Positions 8,920-18,607 of a DNA stretch of 64,000 nucleotides are shown one piece after another (positions within the stretch are counted from its first letter, which is position 1; each line of letters begins with the position of its first letter). The stretch covers positions 372,001-436,000 of the forward strand of contig NZ_JARUBL010000001.1 of NCBI RefSeq assembly GCF_029626155.1, given 5' to 3'. The position numbers were made by a program, and so were the translations under genes. Below the pieces are notes generated by a model, which searched no databases, had not been told where the DNA came from, and was given only the letters and a program-made list of their open reading frames with translations. The DNA is from Solwaraspora sp. WMMD1047 (lineage in GTDB: Bacteria; Actinomycetota; Actinomycetes; Mycobacteriales; Micromonosporaceae).

Positions 8920-10326
8920 TCAGTCCGGTCGAGGGCGGCGGGGGGTGGAGCCGTGGGACAGGCCGGCGCGACCGCCGCGCTGGCGTGCCCGGGCCGGCAC
9001 CTCGCGGAACCGGCGAGCCAGCAGGGCACCGCCGGCGACGACCGCCACCAGCAACGCCCCGCCACCCCAGAAACCCTGCGGCCGACCACCCACCGGACTG
9101 CCGGCGGGTAGCGCCACCCAACCGTCCCGCGAACCGTGCGCCGCGGCGCCGAGCTGCTCCGGGTCGGCCTCGGCCCGGTCCGGCGGCGGAGTCTGGCCGG
9201 GCGCCGGACCGAATCCGGACACCCCCGGCGCCGCGGCACCGTCGTCCAGCGGGTTACGCTCGACCGTCGAGACCTCGCTGTTCAGGGCGGCGTTCGGGTT
9301 CACCAGCCCGAACCCGAACTCGGCGTCCCGGCCGGCCGGGCCGAGATCGCGGGCGGTGCTGATCAGCCGATTCACCACCGCCCCGGCCGGCAGGTCCGGC
9401 CAGCGCGACCGGACCAGGGCCGCCGACGCGGCGACCAGCGGGGCCGCGAAGCTGGTGCCCTGGACCCGCCAGAAGCCACCGGGCCGGGCGCCCAGCAGCC
9501 CGGTCGCCGGGGCGGTGAGCACGGTCTCCGGACCGGTGATCGACCCCGACCAGAGCGCGTCGCTGTCGCGTTCCAGACCGGCAACGGCCACCATCCCCGG
9601 CTCCCGGGCCGGGTACCAGACCTCGTTGGTGGAGGAGGCGCTGGCGTTGCCCGTGCAGGCGATCACCACCACGTCCCGGGCGAACGCGTAGTCGAGGGCG
9701 GCGGCCAAAGCCGGGCTCTCGCCGGTGCCGCCCAGGGAGAGGTTCACCACCGTCGCCCCGTTGTCCACGGCCCACCGCACGCCCTTCGCCACGATCAGCG
9801 CGTCGTCGTAGCGGTTCTCCTCGTCCAGCACCCGGACCGGCAGAATCTTGGCCCGCGGCGCCAGGCCGACCACACCGCGGCTGTCGTCGTTGCGGCCGGC
9901 GATCAGCCCGGCGACGGTGGTGCCGTGCCCGACCGGATCGTTCTGACCGTCGCCCGCCCCGGCCACCGGCTCCGGATCGGCCGCCGGGTCCGCCGGGTCT
10001 CCCGGATTGGCGACCAGGTCGATACCCGGCAGCACCTGGCCGGCCAGGTCCGGATGGGAACCATCCACCCCGGAATCGATGACGGCGACCGTGACGCCCT
10101 CGCCGGTCGAAACCTGCCACGCCGACTCGATGTCGAACGCGTCGAGTTGCCACTGCTCGTCGCGGGCCATGTCGGTGGAGACCGGCACGCCCACCGGCGG
10201 CGGGACCGGCGCGGCGGCGGCCGGAGACGGTCCGAGCAGCACACCCGAGAAGCCGGCAACGGCAATCAGCGCCGCTCCCGACACCCGGGCCACGGCGCTC
10301 CGGTACTGATGCCGTTGCCCAGTCAC
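8920..10326 (-). CDS. mycP: Type VII secretion-associated mycosin protease
   Basis: 468-residue subtilisin-like protease of the ESX machinery. It has an N-terminal signal peptide (about 1-38), a catalytic domain with D84 (AVIDSGVDGSHPD), H134 (GHGTTVAG) and S292 (GTSFAAPLVA), a Pro-rich linker, and a C-terminal membrane helix near 425-445 that anchors it with the protease outside. The GTG at 10326 has AAAGG about 8 bases upstream. It lies 113 bases downstream of eccC on the same strand, consistent with one type VII locus. Confidence 0.93.
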   Translation of the reverse strand: MTGQRHQYRSAVARVSGAALIAVAGFSGVLLGPSPAAAAPVPPPVGVPVSTDMARDEQWQLDAFDIESAWQVSTGEGVTVAVIDSGVDGSHPDLAGQVLPGIDLVANPGDPADPAADPEPVAGAGDGQNDPVGHGTTVAGLIAGRNDDSRGVVGLAPRAKILPVRVLDEENRYDDALIVAKGVRWAVDNGATVVNLSLGGTGESPALAAALDYAFARDVVVIACTGNASASSTNEVWYPAREPGMVAVAGLERDSDALWSGSITGPETVLTAPATGLLGARPGGFWRVQGTSFAAPLVAASAALVRSRWPDLPAGAVVNRLISTARDLGPAGRDAEFGFGLVNPNAALNSEVSTVERNPLDDGAAAPGVSGFGPAPGQTPPPDRAEADPEQLGAAAHGSRDGWVALPAGSPVGGRPQGFWGGGALLVAVVAGGALLARRFREVPARARQRGGRAGLSHGSTPRRPRPD

Positions 10327-10439
10327 AGCATGGCCTTTACACCCCGGCAGACACGTGATGCACGGAGGTTACCGTGTTTCACCCCTGTCGCGGTGGCATC
10401 TTCGCGGATTTGATCACACCTGGCGGGCGGGGGCACCGG

Positions 10440-13400
10440 TCAGGTCGGCGGCAGATGTCCGAGCTGTACCAGCCGTACCCCCTCCCGCCTGGTGATCAAC
10501 CGGCCGCGGCCCGGCGGCAGGGGGCCGGGCCGCACCGTGCCGATCAGCGCGCCCTCGTCCGGACTGCCGGACATCACCAGACCGGGCGCGGAGAGCTCCC
10601 GCAGCCGTTGCACGATCGGGTCGTAGAGCGCCCGGGCGGCGCCACCCGAGCGGCGGGCCAGCACCAGGTGCAGGCCGACGTCGCGGCCCTGCGGCAGATA
10701 CTCCTCCAGCGCCCGCAGCGGGTTCGCCGGCCCGGTCGCCACCAGGTCGTAGTCGTCGACCAGGACGAACAACTCCGGACCGGTCCACCACGAGCGGTCC
10801 CGCAACTGCTGCGCGGTGACGTCGGCACCGGGCAGCCGACGCTGCATGTACCCGGCCACCGACTCGATCAACTCGGCGGTGCCGGCCGCCGCCGTGCCGT
10901 ACCCGATCAGATGTTCGGTCTCGACCGCGCCGAGCAGGCTGCGCCGGTAGTCGACCAGGATCACCCGGGCCTGCTCCGGCGCGAACCGGCCGACGATCGT
11001 GGTGGCCAGCGCCCGCAGAAACGACGACTTGCCGCACTCGGCGTCACCGAAGACCAGGAAGTGCGGCTCGGCGCCGAAGTCGACCACCACCGGCCGGAGG
11101 TCCGCCTCGGCGATGCCGATCGGAATCCGCAGTCCGCTGCTGCCGGCCAGGTCCAGATCGGGGTACGGCAACACCGGCGGCAGCAGCCGTACCCGTGGGG
11201 CGGGGGCGCCCGACCAGCCGGCGGCGACCGCCTTGACCAGCGGTGCCGTCTGATCGCCCAGACTGGCCAGTGCCGGTAGGACGGTGAGCAGATGCAGGCT
11301 GTCGGCGGTGATACCCCGGCCCGGGGTCCGCTCCGGCACGTTGCTCGCCGCCCGGCGGGACACGATGGAATCCGTCGGGTCGCCGAGACGCAGCTCCAAC
11401 CGGGAGCCGAACAGGTCCCGGATCGCCGGCCGGTAGTCCATCCAGCGCGGCGCGCTGGCGACCACGTGCACGCCGTACGACAGCCCGCGGGTGGCGATGT
11501 CGGTGATCAGGGGCTCCAGATCGTCGTACTCGCCGCGCAGCGTCGGCCACCCGTCGACCACCAGGAAGACGTCTCCGAACGGGTCGCCCAGCGGATGACC
11601 CGGGCCGGTCGCGGCCCGCCGCCGACGGCGGTACGCCGGCATCGAATCCACCCCCAGCTCGGCGAAGCGCCGCTCCCGGTCGGCCAACAGGGTGGTGATC
11701 TCCCCGACGGTACGCCGCACGGCGGCGTCGTCCAGCCGGCCGGCCACCCCGCCCACGTGCGGCAGGTCGCGCAGCGTGGCGAGCGAACCGCCACCGAAGT
11801 CCAGGCAGTAGATCTGCACCTCGACCGGGGTGTGGGTCAGCGCCAGGCCGCAGATCAGCGCCCGCAGCACCGTGGACTTGCCGCTCTGCGGGCCGCCGAC
11901 CACCGCCACATGCCCGGCGCTGCCCGCCAACGTGAGCCAGTGCAGGTCCCGGCGCTGCTCGAACGGCTTGTCCACCAGCGCGACCGGCACCTGCAGGGCG
12001 CCGTGCAGCTCGGGGTTGCCGACGGTGAGGCCCCGGGCCGGGTCGACGCCGACCGGCCCGAGCAGCTCGTCGAGGGTCGGGGCCGCCGACAGTGGCGGCA
12101 ACCAGACCTGGTGCGCCGGCGGACCCTGCCCGGCGAGCCGGTCGACCAGGATGTCGAGCAGGCTCGCGGAATTCGCGCCCGGCCCCGGCGCGGCCGGGAG
12201 CGGCGAGATCGGCTCGGGGGCCGGGGTGAAGTGGGTCGAATAGGACAGCACCCGGGCCGCGCCCGTCCGCCCCGCGTCGGCCGGCCCGCCCGGGCGGCGG
12301 TACGCCCCGGAGACGTAGGCCGCCTTGAACCGGACCAGCGGCTCGGTGCCGAACTTCAGATAGCCGTGCCCCGGCGACCTCGGCAGCTCGTACGCGTCCG
12401 CTGCCCCGAGCACCGCCCGGGACTCCAACGCCGAGAAGGTCCGCAACCCGATCCGGTACGACAGATGGGTGTCCAACCCGCGCAGCCGGCCCTCCTCCAA
12501 CCGCTGCGAGGCGAGCAGCAGGTGTACGCCGAGCGACCGGCCCAACCGGCCGATCTGGACGAAGAGGTCGATGAAGTCCGGCTTGGCGGCGAGCAGCTCG
12601 GAGAACTCGTCGACGACGATCAGCAGGACCGGCAGCGGAGCCAGGGCGGCGCCGGCGGCGCGCGCCGCCGCGTACTCGCGCTGGTTGGTGAGGTTGCCGG
12701 CCCGGCGCAACAGCTCCTGGCGGCGGACCAGCTCGCCGTTGAGGGCGTCGACCATCCGGTCGACGAGCGGCAGCTCGTCGGCGAGATTGGTGATCACCGC
12801 GGCGGTGTGCGGCAGCCGGTCCAGGGAGAAGAAGGTGGCCCCGCCCTTGAAGTCGACCAGGACGACGTTGAGCTCCTCCGACGAATGGGTGGCGGCCAGC
12901 CCGAGCACCAGGGTCCGGAGCAGCTCGGACTTGCCGGAGCCGGTGGCACCGATCAGCAGGCCGTGCGGGCCCATCCCGTCCTGGGCGGACTCCTTGAGGT
13001 CGAGCTCGACGGCGCCGCCGTCCGTTCCGACCCCGATCGGCACCCGGAGCCGGTCGGCGTCCGCGCGGGGCGCCCAGCCCTGGGCGACGGCGAAGCTGTC
13101 GGGGTCGCCCACGCCGAGCAGCTCGGCCAGGCCCGGCTCGGCGGCCAGCGCGGCGTCCGACCCCCTGGCCGGGCCGGCCAGCCGCAGCGGCGCCAGCCGG
13201 CGGGCCACCGCCTCGGCCTCGACCAGCCCGAGCCGGTCCGGGGTGCCGACCTCGGCCGCGCCGTCCGTCGAAAACGTGCCCAGCCGGTCGTCGCGGGCGG
13301 TCAGCACGATCGTGGACCGGTCCGGCAGCCGGGGCGGCACACCGTCGATGTCGATGACCGTGACGCCGTCGATGCCGCCCTCGCCGATCAGTCGGGCGGC

Positions 13401-14396
13401 CCCGGTCAGGTCGGCGCTGTCCAGCACCACCACCACATGCGGGCCGGCGGTCGGTGGGCCGGCCGGATCGAACCGGGAACGGTCGCCCACCACGTCGGCG
13501 AGGAGTCGCTCCAGGTCCGCCACCGAGCTGCCGACCAACCGCACCGGGCCGACCGCGTCGGTACGACTCGGATGGCGGGCATGCGGAAGCCACTTCGCCC
13601 ACTCCCACCAGGCCCGCCGCTCCGGACCGGCGCAGATCGCGATCATCAACTCGTCCGGGGCGTGGAAGACCGAGAGCTGCGTCAACATCGCCCGGGCCAG
13701 CGCGTGGCCGCTGCCACCGGGTCCGGCCCCGGTGGCCTCGCCCTGCAGGTGGACCCGGGCGAAGCCGCGCAGCGACAGCGCCACCGGCAGGTCCGGCACC
13801 ACCGAGTACGCGTCGAGGAAGCGGCGCAGCGCACCGGCGGTCAGCGGCTCCAGATCCTCCAACGACCGGGTCGCCGGCGGCAGCAGCGGCGTCGCCAGGG
13901 TCTGCGGGCCGACCCCCACCCGGACCACCCCGAAGTCCGCGTCGGTGGGGCGGCGCTCCCAGACCCGGTGGCTGGCGACCGTCGACCAGAGCTGGCCCGG
14001 GTCCGGGTGCCGGTAGAAGAGACCGGCCCGCTGCCGCGCCGCGGTCTGGCGGACCCGCCGCCGCAGCCCGGCGAGGTGCCGAAGGTACCCCCGCCGGGCC
14101 GCGACCAGCTCCGACCGGCGCGGCGAACCGGCCGAGCCACCCCAGGAGGTGGCGAGCATGGCCAGCGACGAGAGCCCGAACATCGCGCCGACCACGTACG
14201 CGTAGGCGCCGCCGCCGCGGCCGAACATCATCGCCATCGCGACCGAGCCACCCAGCATCGGCAGCACCATCAGCAGTTGCTGCCAGCGGTTCCCGGTTTC
14301 CTGGGGGAGCTCCGGTGGCGCCTCGACGACAAGTTCGCCGGTCGGGATCTCGGGCGCGGGACGCCGGGGCGGGCGTCGGATGACGAGCGTGCTCAT
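10440..14396 (-). CDS. eccC: Type VII secretion ATPase EccC (fused EccCa/EccCb)
   Basis: 1318-residue motor of the ESX system. Two membrane helices (about 50-90) precede three FtsK/SpoIIIE ATPase domains whose P-loops are GATGSGKS (K489), GGPQSGKS (K840) and GDAECGKS (K1123). Domain 1 has a Walker B-like LIVVDEFSELL. The usual length for fused EccC is about 1,300 residues, so it is complete. The start at 14396 (MSTLVIRRP) is preferred because the membrane-proximal region begins there; a 24-codon upstream extension is possible. It is divergent from eccD across about 130 bases. Confidence 0.94.
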   Translation of the reverse strand: MSTLVIRRPPRRPAPEIPTGELVVEAPPELPQETGNRWQQLLMVLPMLGGSVAMAMMFGRGGGAYAYVVGAMFGLSSLAMLATSWGGSAGSPRRSELVAARRGYLRHLAGLRRRVRQTAARQRAGLFYRHPDPGQLWSTVASHRVWERRPTDADFGVVRVGVGPQTLATPLLPPATRSLEDLEPLTAGALRRFLDAYSVVPDLPVALSLRGFARVHLQGEATGAGPGGSGHALARAMLTQLSVFHAPDELMIAICAGPERRAWWEWAKWLPHARHPSRTDAVGPVRLVGSSVADLERLLADVVGDRSRFDPAGPPTAGPHVVVVLDSADLTGAARLIGEGGIDGVTVIDIDGVPPRLPDRSTIVLTARDDRLGTFSTDGAAEVGTPDRLGLVEAEAVARRLAPLRLAGPARGSDAALAAEPGLAELLGVGDPDSFAVAQGWAPRADADRLRVPIGVGTDGGAVELDLKESAQDGMGPHGLLIGATGSGKSELLRTLVLGLAATHSSEELNVVLVDFKGGATFFSLDRLPHTAAVITNLADELPLVDRMVDALNGELVRRQELLRRAGNLTNQREYAAARAAGAALAPLPVLLIVVDEFSELLAAKPDFIDLFVQIGRLGRSLGVHLLLASQRLEEGRLRGLDTHLSYRIGLRTFSALESRAVLGAADAYELPRSPGHGYLKFGTEPLVRFKAAYVSGAYRRPGGPADAGRTGAARVLSYSTHFTPAPEPISPLPAAPGPGANSASLLDILVDRLAGQGPPAHQVWLPPLSAAPTLDELLGPVGVDPARGLTVGNPELHGALQVPVALVDKPFEQRRDLHWLTLAGSAGHVAVVGGPQSGKSTVLRALICGLALTHTPVEVQIYCLDFGGGSLATLRDLPHVGGVAGRLDDAAVRRTVGEITTLLADRERRFAELGVDSMPAYRRRRRAATGPGHPLGDPFGDVFLVVDGWPTLRGEYDDLEPLITDIATRGLSYGVHVVASAPRWMDYRPAIRDLFGSRLELRLGDPTDSIVSRRAASNVPERTPGRGITADSLHLLTVLPALASLGDQTAPLVKAVAAGWSGAPAPRVRLLPPVLPYPDLDLAGSSGLRIPIGIAEADLRPVVVDFGAEPHFLVFGDAECGKSSFLRALATTIVGRFAPEQARVILVDYRRSLLGAVETEHLIGYGTAAAGTAELIESVAGYMQRRLPGADVTAQQLRDRSWWTGPELFVLVDDYDLVATGPANPLRALEEYLPQGRDVGLHLVLARRSGGAARALYDPIVQRLRELSAPGLVMSGSPDEGALIGTVRPGPLPPGRGRLITRREGVRLVQLGHLPPT

Positions 14397-14524
14397 GCCG
14401 TCCTGTCCATTGCAGCCGGTCCAATCCAGACCGTGATCATCGCGCTCGGTAGTATGAGCCGGACTCATGGTAGGTAAGTGCGGCCGTCCGCGCAGCCGCG
14501 GTCCACCGCGCGATGGAGGACTCG

Positions 14525-15970
14525 ATGAGTACCGGGCTGGCCCGCGTCACGATCAGCGCACCGCAGCGGCGGATGGACCTCGCGCTACCCGAACACCTGC
14601 CCCTGGCCGACCTGCTGCCCGAGGTGCTGCGGCACGCCGGTGAAGGGCTCGCCGACGACGGCGAACGGCACGGCGGCTGGGTGCTGCGGCGGGCCGACGG
14701 GGCCGCGCTCGCCGCCGGGCAGCCGCTGCACCCGCAGGGGGTACGCGACGGCGAGGTGCTGCACCTCGTCCCGGCCCGGGCGCAGTGGCCGGAACTGGAG
14801 TACGACGACGTGGTGGAGGCGATCGCCGACGGCGCCCGCCGTCGGGGCGGCGCCTGGTCCGCCCCGGCCACCCGGACGGTGAGCCTGGTCGCCGCCGGGC
14901 TGGCCCTCGCGATCGGCCTCGCCGCCCTACTTCGGGGCGGCCCGGGCTGGCACCTCGGCGCGGTCGCGGCGCTCGGGACGGCCGCCCTGCTCACCCTGGC
15001 CGGGGTGGTCGCCTCCCGGGCGTACGGGGACGCCCCGGCCGGCACCGCCCTCGGCGGCTACGCGCTCGGGTACGCGTTCTGCGGCGGCGCCCAACTGGTC
15101 GCCACCGGTGACCCGGTCGGGGTGCTGGCGCCGGTGCGCTGGATCGGCGCCCCGGAGGCGTTGGCCGGCGCGGTCGCCGTTCTGCTCACCGCCGTCCTGG
15201 CGACCGTCGGGGTGGCGGCCGGCCGACCGGTGCCGGTGGCCGGCGTCCTCGCCGGTGGGTTCGGCGCCGCGACGGCGCTGCTCGGGTTCGTGCTGCCGGC
15301 CGCCGGCGCGGCGGCGGTGCTGATGTCGGTGCTGGTCTGCGGCATCGGCGCGCTGCCGCTGCTGGCCATCCGGTTCGGCAGACTGCCGATGCCGGCCATC
15401 GCGGTGCCGACCGGGACCGGCGCGCCGGAGCACCTGTCGGAGCACCCGCCGGAGGGCGCGGTGGCCGGCGGGCCGGACGGTGCCCGGCACCGGCCGGCGC
15501 GCGGTCGCGTCCACGCCGCGGTGGCCCGGACCGAGGAGATCCTGACCGGCCTGTTGATCGGCCACGCCGTACTGGCGGGGCTGGCCGGACTGCTGCTGGT
15601 CACCGCCGGCGGGGTGGCCGGTCAGCTGCTGGCGGCGGTCGCCGGGATCGCCCTGCTGCTGCGCTCCCGGATCTTCGCCGCCCGGGCGCAGCGGATCCCC
15701 CTGCTCGCCGCCGGCCTGGCCCTGGGCGCCCTGCTCGGGCTGGCCTGGACCGGCCGGCTCGGCGCCGCCGGGCTGATGACGCTGGCCGCCGCCGCGCTGA
15801 TCACCGCCCTGGCCACGGTCGCCACCGGCGCCAGGTACGCGAATCGACCGCCCGGCCCCTATCTGGGCCGAGCGGCCGAGGTGCTCGACGTGCTGATGGT
15901 GGTCTCGGTGGTGCCGGTGGCCTGCGCGGTGCTCGGCCTCTACGGGCGGGCCCGCGGACTGCTCGGCTGA
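14525..15970 (+). CDS. eccD: Type VII secretion integral membrane protein EccD
   Basis: 481 residues. An N-terminal ubiquitin-like YukD domain (about 1-85, RVTISAPQRRMDLALPEHLPLADLLPE region) is followed by roughly eleven membrane helices, the EccD layout that forms the ESX channel core. I chose the ATG at 14525 because GGAGGA ends just before it; a second ATG at 14513 is in frame. It is transcribed away from eccC and ends six bases from the convergent ppa gene. No eccB, eccE or WXG100 gene is in the window. Confidence 0.9.
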   Translation: MSTGLARVTISAPQRRMDLALPEHLPLADLLPEVLRHAGEGLADDGERHGGWVLRRADGAALAAGQPLHPQGVRDGEVLHLVPARAQWPELEYDDVVEAIADGARRRGGAWSAPATRTVSLVAAGLALAIGLAALLRGGPGWHLGAVAALGTAALLTLAGVVASRAYGDAPAGTALGGYALGYAFCGGAQLVATGDPVGVLAPVRWIGAPEALAGAVAVLLTAVLATVGVAAGRPVPVAGVLAGGFGAATALLGFVLPAAGAAAVLMSVLVCGIGALPLLAIRFGRLPMPAIAVPTGTGAPEHLSEHPPEGAVAGGPDGARHRPARGRVHAAVARTEEILTGLLIGHAVLAGLAGLLLVTAGGVAGQLLAAVAGIALLLRSRIFAARAQRIPLLAAGLALGALLGLAWTGRLGAAGLMTLAAAALITALATVATGARYANRPPGPYLGRAAEVLDVLMVVSVVPVACAVLGLYGRARGLLG

Positions 15971-15976
15971 CGGGCG

Positions 15977-16483
15977 TCAGTGGGTGGTCTCGCCCGCCGC
16001 CTCGGCATCCTGCTGCCGGCGGTACGACGCCCGGATCTCCGCCTCGGCCTCGGTCCGCCCGACCCAGGTCGCCCCCTCGACCGACTTGCCGGGCTCCAGG
16101 TCCTTGTACACCTCGAAGAAGTGCTGGATCTCCAGCCGGTCGAACTCGCCGAGGTGGTGGATATCGCGCAGGTGCTCCTGGCGGGGGTCCTCGTAGGGAA
16201 CGCAGAGCACCTTGTCGTCGCCGCCCTTCTCATCGGTCATCCGGAACATCCCGATCGTCCGGCACCGGATCAGGCAGCCCGGGAAGGTCGGTTCGGGCAC
16301 CAGGACCAGCGCGTCGAGCGGGTCGCCGTCGGCTCCGAGGGTGCCCTCGATGAAGCCGTAGTCGGCCGGATACTGGGTGGAGGTGAAGAGGGTGCGGTCC
16401 AGCCGGATGCGGCCGGTGGCGTGGTCCACCTCGTACTTGTTGCGGTGACCCTTGGGGATCTCAACCGTCACGTCGAAATCCAT
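15977..16483 (-). CDS. ppa: Inorganic pyrophosphatase (family I)
   Basis: 168-residue cytoplasmic enzyme that hydrolyses pyrophosphate and pulls biosynthetic reactions forward. The metal-binding signature [11 protein letters not shown] is intact, as are [14 protein letters not shown] and [11 protein letters not shown] near the N-terminus. The ATG at 16483 has GAGGGA about nine bases upstream; a GTG one codon earlier is less likely. It is divergent from dacB, the same neighbour arrangement seen in other actinomycetes. Confidence 0.96.
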   Translation of the reverse strand: MDFDVTVEIPKGHRNKYEVDHATGRIRLDRTLFTSTQYPADYGFIEGTLGADGDPLDALVLVPEPTFPGCLIRCRTIGMFRMTDEKGGDDKVLCVPYEDPRQEHLRDIHHLGEFDRLEIQHFFEVYKDLEPGKSVEGATWVGRTEAEAEIRASYRRQQDAEAAGETTH

Positions 16484-16633
16484 CACACACGCTCCCTCGT
16501 CGCCGGCGCTGGCTTAGGAATCGAAACGGCGCGGACCGGACGAGATTCTCGCCATCTGGTCGATCTGGACGCCGCCTAAGGTACGGACCGAAGTAGTGTC
16601 GCCTAGGCCGAATCGTGCGGGGAGGAGGGGCCG

Positions 16634-18517
16634 GTGGGGAGTGAAGATTCACACTCGGGTCCGGTGAGCGGCTCGTCGGGGGTCCCGCCGCACCGGGGCC
16701 GGGCCGGTGTCCCGGGCTCCTACCCGGTGCCCGATGCCGACCGGCGACCGACTCCGGGCAACCCGGGCCCCGGTGGACCGGGCCCGCACGGCCAGGGTCC
16801 GCACGGCCAGGGTCCGCACGGTCCGGGTCCGGGCGGTCCGGGGCCGGTTCGCGGTCGGGCCGTCGTACCGCCGCGGGCCTGGCCGCCCGCCGCCGGCCCG
16901 CAGACGGTCCCGGGTGGTCCGCGGAACGCTCCGGGCGGCCCGCAGACGGCTCCGGGTGGTCCGCGGAACGCTCCGGGTCCGGACAGTCCGCCGCCCGGTC
17001 CGCCCAGGCCAGCGGCCGGGGGCGGGGCTCACCCGGAGGCCGCCGGCCCGAGCCGGCCGGGTCGGGCCCGGCGGCTCGCGGTACCACTGGTCCTCGTCCT
17101 CGTCCTGCTGCTCGGGCTGGCCGGGGTCGCGGTCGTCCGGCCGGGACCGGTCGCCGGCTGGCTGGGCGCTGAGCCGACCACCCCCACCACCGTCCCGGAA
17201 CAGCCCGAGTCACCGCCGCCGGCCGTGCTGGCCGCGGCCGAGGCCACCGCCCCGCTGCCCACCCGGGCCGGCGTCGAGGCCGCGCTTGAGTCGCTGGTGA
17301 CCGCGGCCGCGCTGGGCGACCGGGTGAACGTGTCAGTAGTCGACGTGGCCACCCGGGAGTCCCTCTACGACCACGACGGCGACACCCCGACCGTGCCCGC
17401 CTCGACCACCAAGCTGATCACCGCGGTGGCGGTGCTCGCCGCCCGCGGCCCCGGGTACCGGATCAAGACCCGGGCGGTGGCCGGCGCCCAGCCCGGCGAG
17501 GTGGTGCTGGTCGGCGGCGGCGACCCCACCCTGGCCATCAACGGCACCTCCTTCTACGCCGGGGCGGGCCGGCTCGACCGGCTCGCCCGGCAGGTGAAGG
17601 AGGCGATGGGCGGCACGGCGCCGACCCGGGTGACCGTGGACGGCTCGCTGTTCAGCGGTCCGGTCTACGAACCGGGCTGGGACGACGACATCCCCACCGG
17701 CGGGTTCGGGGCCCCGATCACCGCCCTGATGACCGACGGGGCGCGGCTCGATCCGAAGGACAAGGCGAAGGGGCCGGCCAGGTCGTCGACGCCGGACCTG
17801 GCGGCCGGCCGCTCGTTCGCGAAGGCCCTGGGACTGCCCGCCTCGGCGGCGCGTCGGGGCGCCGCCCCGCCTGCTCCTTCGGCATCCGGCGCGAGCCCGA
17901 CCTCGGCGAGCGCCGCCCCGGTCACCCCCGGTACGGAACTCGGCAGCGTCGAGTCCCCACCCGTCGTCCGGCTGGTCGAGTACATGCTCGCCGACAGCGA
18001 CAACGTGGTGGCCGAGGCGTTGGCCCGCCAGGTGGCGCTCGCCCGCGACCAGCCGGGTTCGTTCGAGGGCGCCGCGGCGGCCACCGAGGCGGTGGTCGCC
18101 GAGCTGGGACTCACCGACGGCGGCGGCACCCTCGCCGACGGCAGCGGGCTGTCCCGGACGAACCGGATCACGCCGGCGCTCCTCACCGACCTGCTCGCGC
18201 TCGCCGCCGACGGCTCCCGGCCGGAGCTGGCCGGTCTCTTCAGCGGGCTGCCGGTGGCCGCCTGGTCGGGCACGCTCAGCGAACGCTTCGCCGGCCCCGC
18301 CGCCGCGACCGCCGGTACCGCGGCCGGCGCCGGAGTGGTCCGGGCCAAGACGGGCACGCTCTCGGGGGTACACGCGATCTCCGGGACGGTGACCACCGCG
18401 GAGGGCCGGCTGCTGGCCTTCGCGGTGCTGGCCGACCGGGTGCCGAGCGGCCCGGAACAGGCGCAGCCGGCGCTCGACCGGATCGCCGCGGCGCTGGCCC
18501 GTTGCGGCTGCCGCTGA
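16634..18517 (+). CDS. dacB: D-alanyl-D-alanine carboxypeptidase/endopeptidase (PBP4 type)
   Basis: 627 residues. It carries a long N-terminal cytoplasmic Pro/Gly-rich tail with repeats (about 1-145), one membrane helix (about 152-175) and the external PBP4-type penicillin-binding domain. The active-site motifs are S257-T-T-K, S455-D-N and K572-T-G, all intact. The enzyme trims or cleaves peptidoglycan peptides. The GTG at 16634 follows GGAGGAGGGG. The tail is much longer than in typical PBP4 and may bind cytoplasmic partners (inference). It heads the dacB-DUF2342-tilS run. Confidence 0.92.
   Translation: MGSEDSHSGPVSGSSGVPPHRGRAGVPGSYPVPDADRRPTPGNPGPGGPGPHGQGPHGQGPHGPGPGGPGPVRGRAVVPPRAWPPAAGPQTVPGGPRNAPGGPQTAPGGPRNAPGPDSPPPGPPRPAAGGGAHPEAAGPSRPGRARRLAVPLVLVLVLLLGLAGVAVVRPGPVAGWLGAEPTTPTTVPEQPESPPPAVLAAAEATAPLPTRAGVEAALESLVTAAALGDRVNVSVVDVATRESLYDHDGDTPTVPASTTKLITAVAVLAARGPGYRIKTRAVAGAQPGEVVLVGGGDPTLAINGTSFYAGAGRLDRLARQVKEAMGGTAPTRVTVDGSLFSGPVYEPGWDDDIPTGGFGAPITALMTDGARLDPKDKAKGPARSSTPDLAAGRSFAKALGLPASAARRGAAPPAPSASGASPTSASAAPVTPGTELGSVESPPVVRLVEYMLADSDNVVAEALARQVALARDQPGSFEGAAAATEAVVAELGLTDGGGTLADGSGLSRTNRITPALLTDLLALAADGSRPELAGLFSGLPVAAWSGTLSERFAGPAAATAGTAAGAGVVRAKTGTLSGVHAISGTVTTAEGRLLAFAVLADRVPSGPEQAQPALDRIAAALARCGCR
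16784..16830 (+). repeat. Short tandem repeats in the dacB tail
   Basis: About three imperfect 15-bp units built on CACGGCCAGGGTCCG encode GPHGQ/GPHGP. A second set around 16905-16980 encodes alternating PGGPRNA and PGGPQTA. Both fall in the disordered cytoplasmic tail. Confidence 0.6.
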
Positions 18518-18595
18518 CCGGGCGCACCAGGCCCCCGGAACGGCGGATCCGCCGGCCGCGCGGCCCGAGCCCCGGTCCGGCTACCGGAGCGCGGG

Positions 18596-18601
18596 TACGG
18601 T
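18596..18601 (+). promoter_or_regulatory. -10 hexamer of leaderless DUF2342 transcript
   Basis: TACGGT is followed by exactly six bases and the ATG at 18608. Confidence 0.5.
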
Positions 18602-18607
18602 GGTTGC

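Noticed and set aside
11292-14477. 1061-codon plus-strand frame across eccC
   Set aside because: Antisense shadow of a complete EccC; no recognisable domain.
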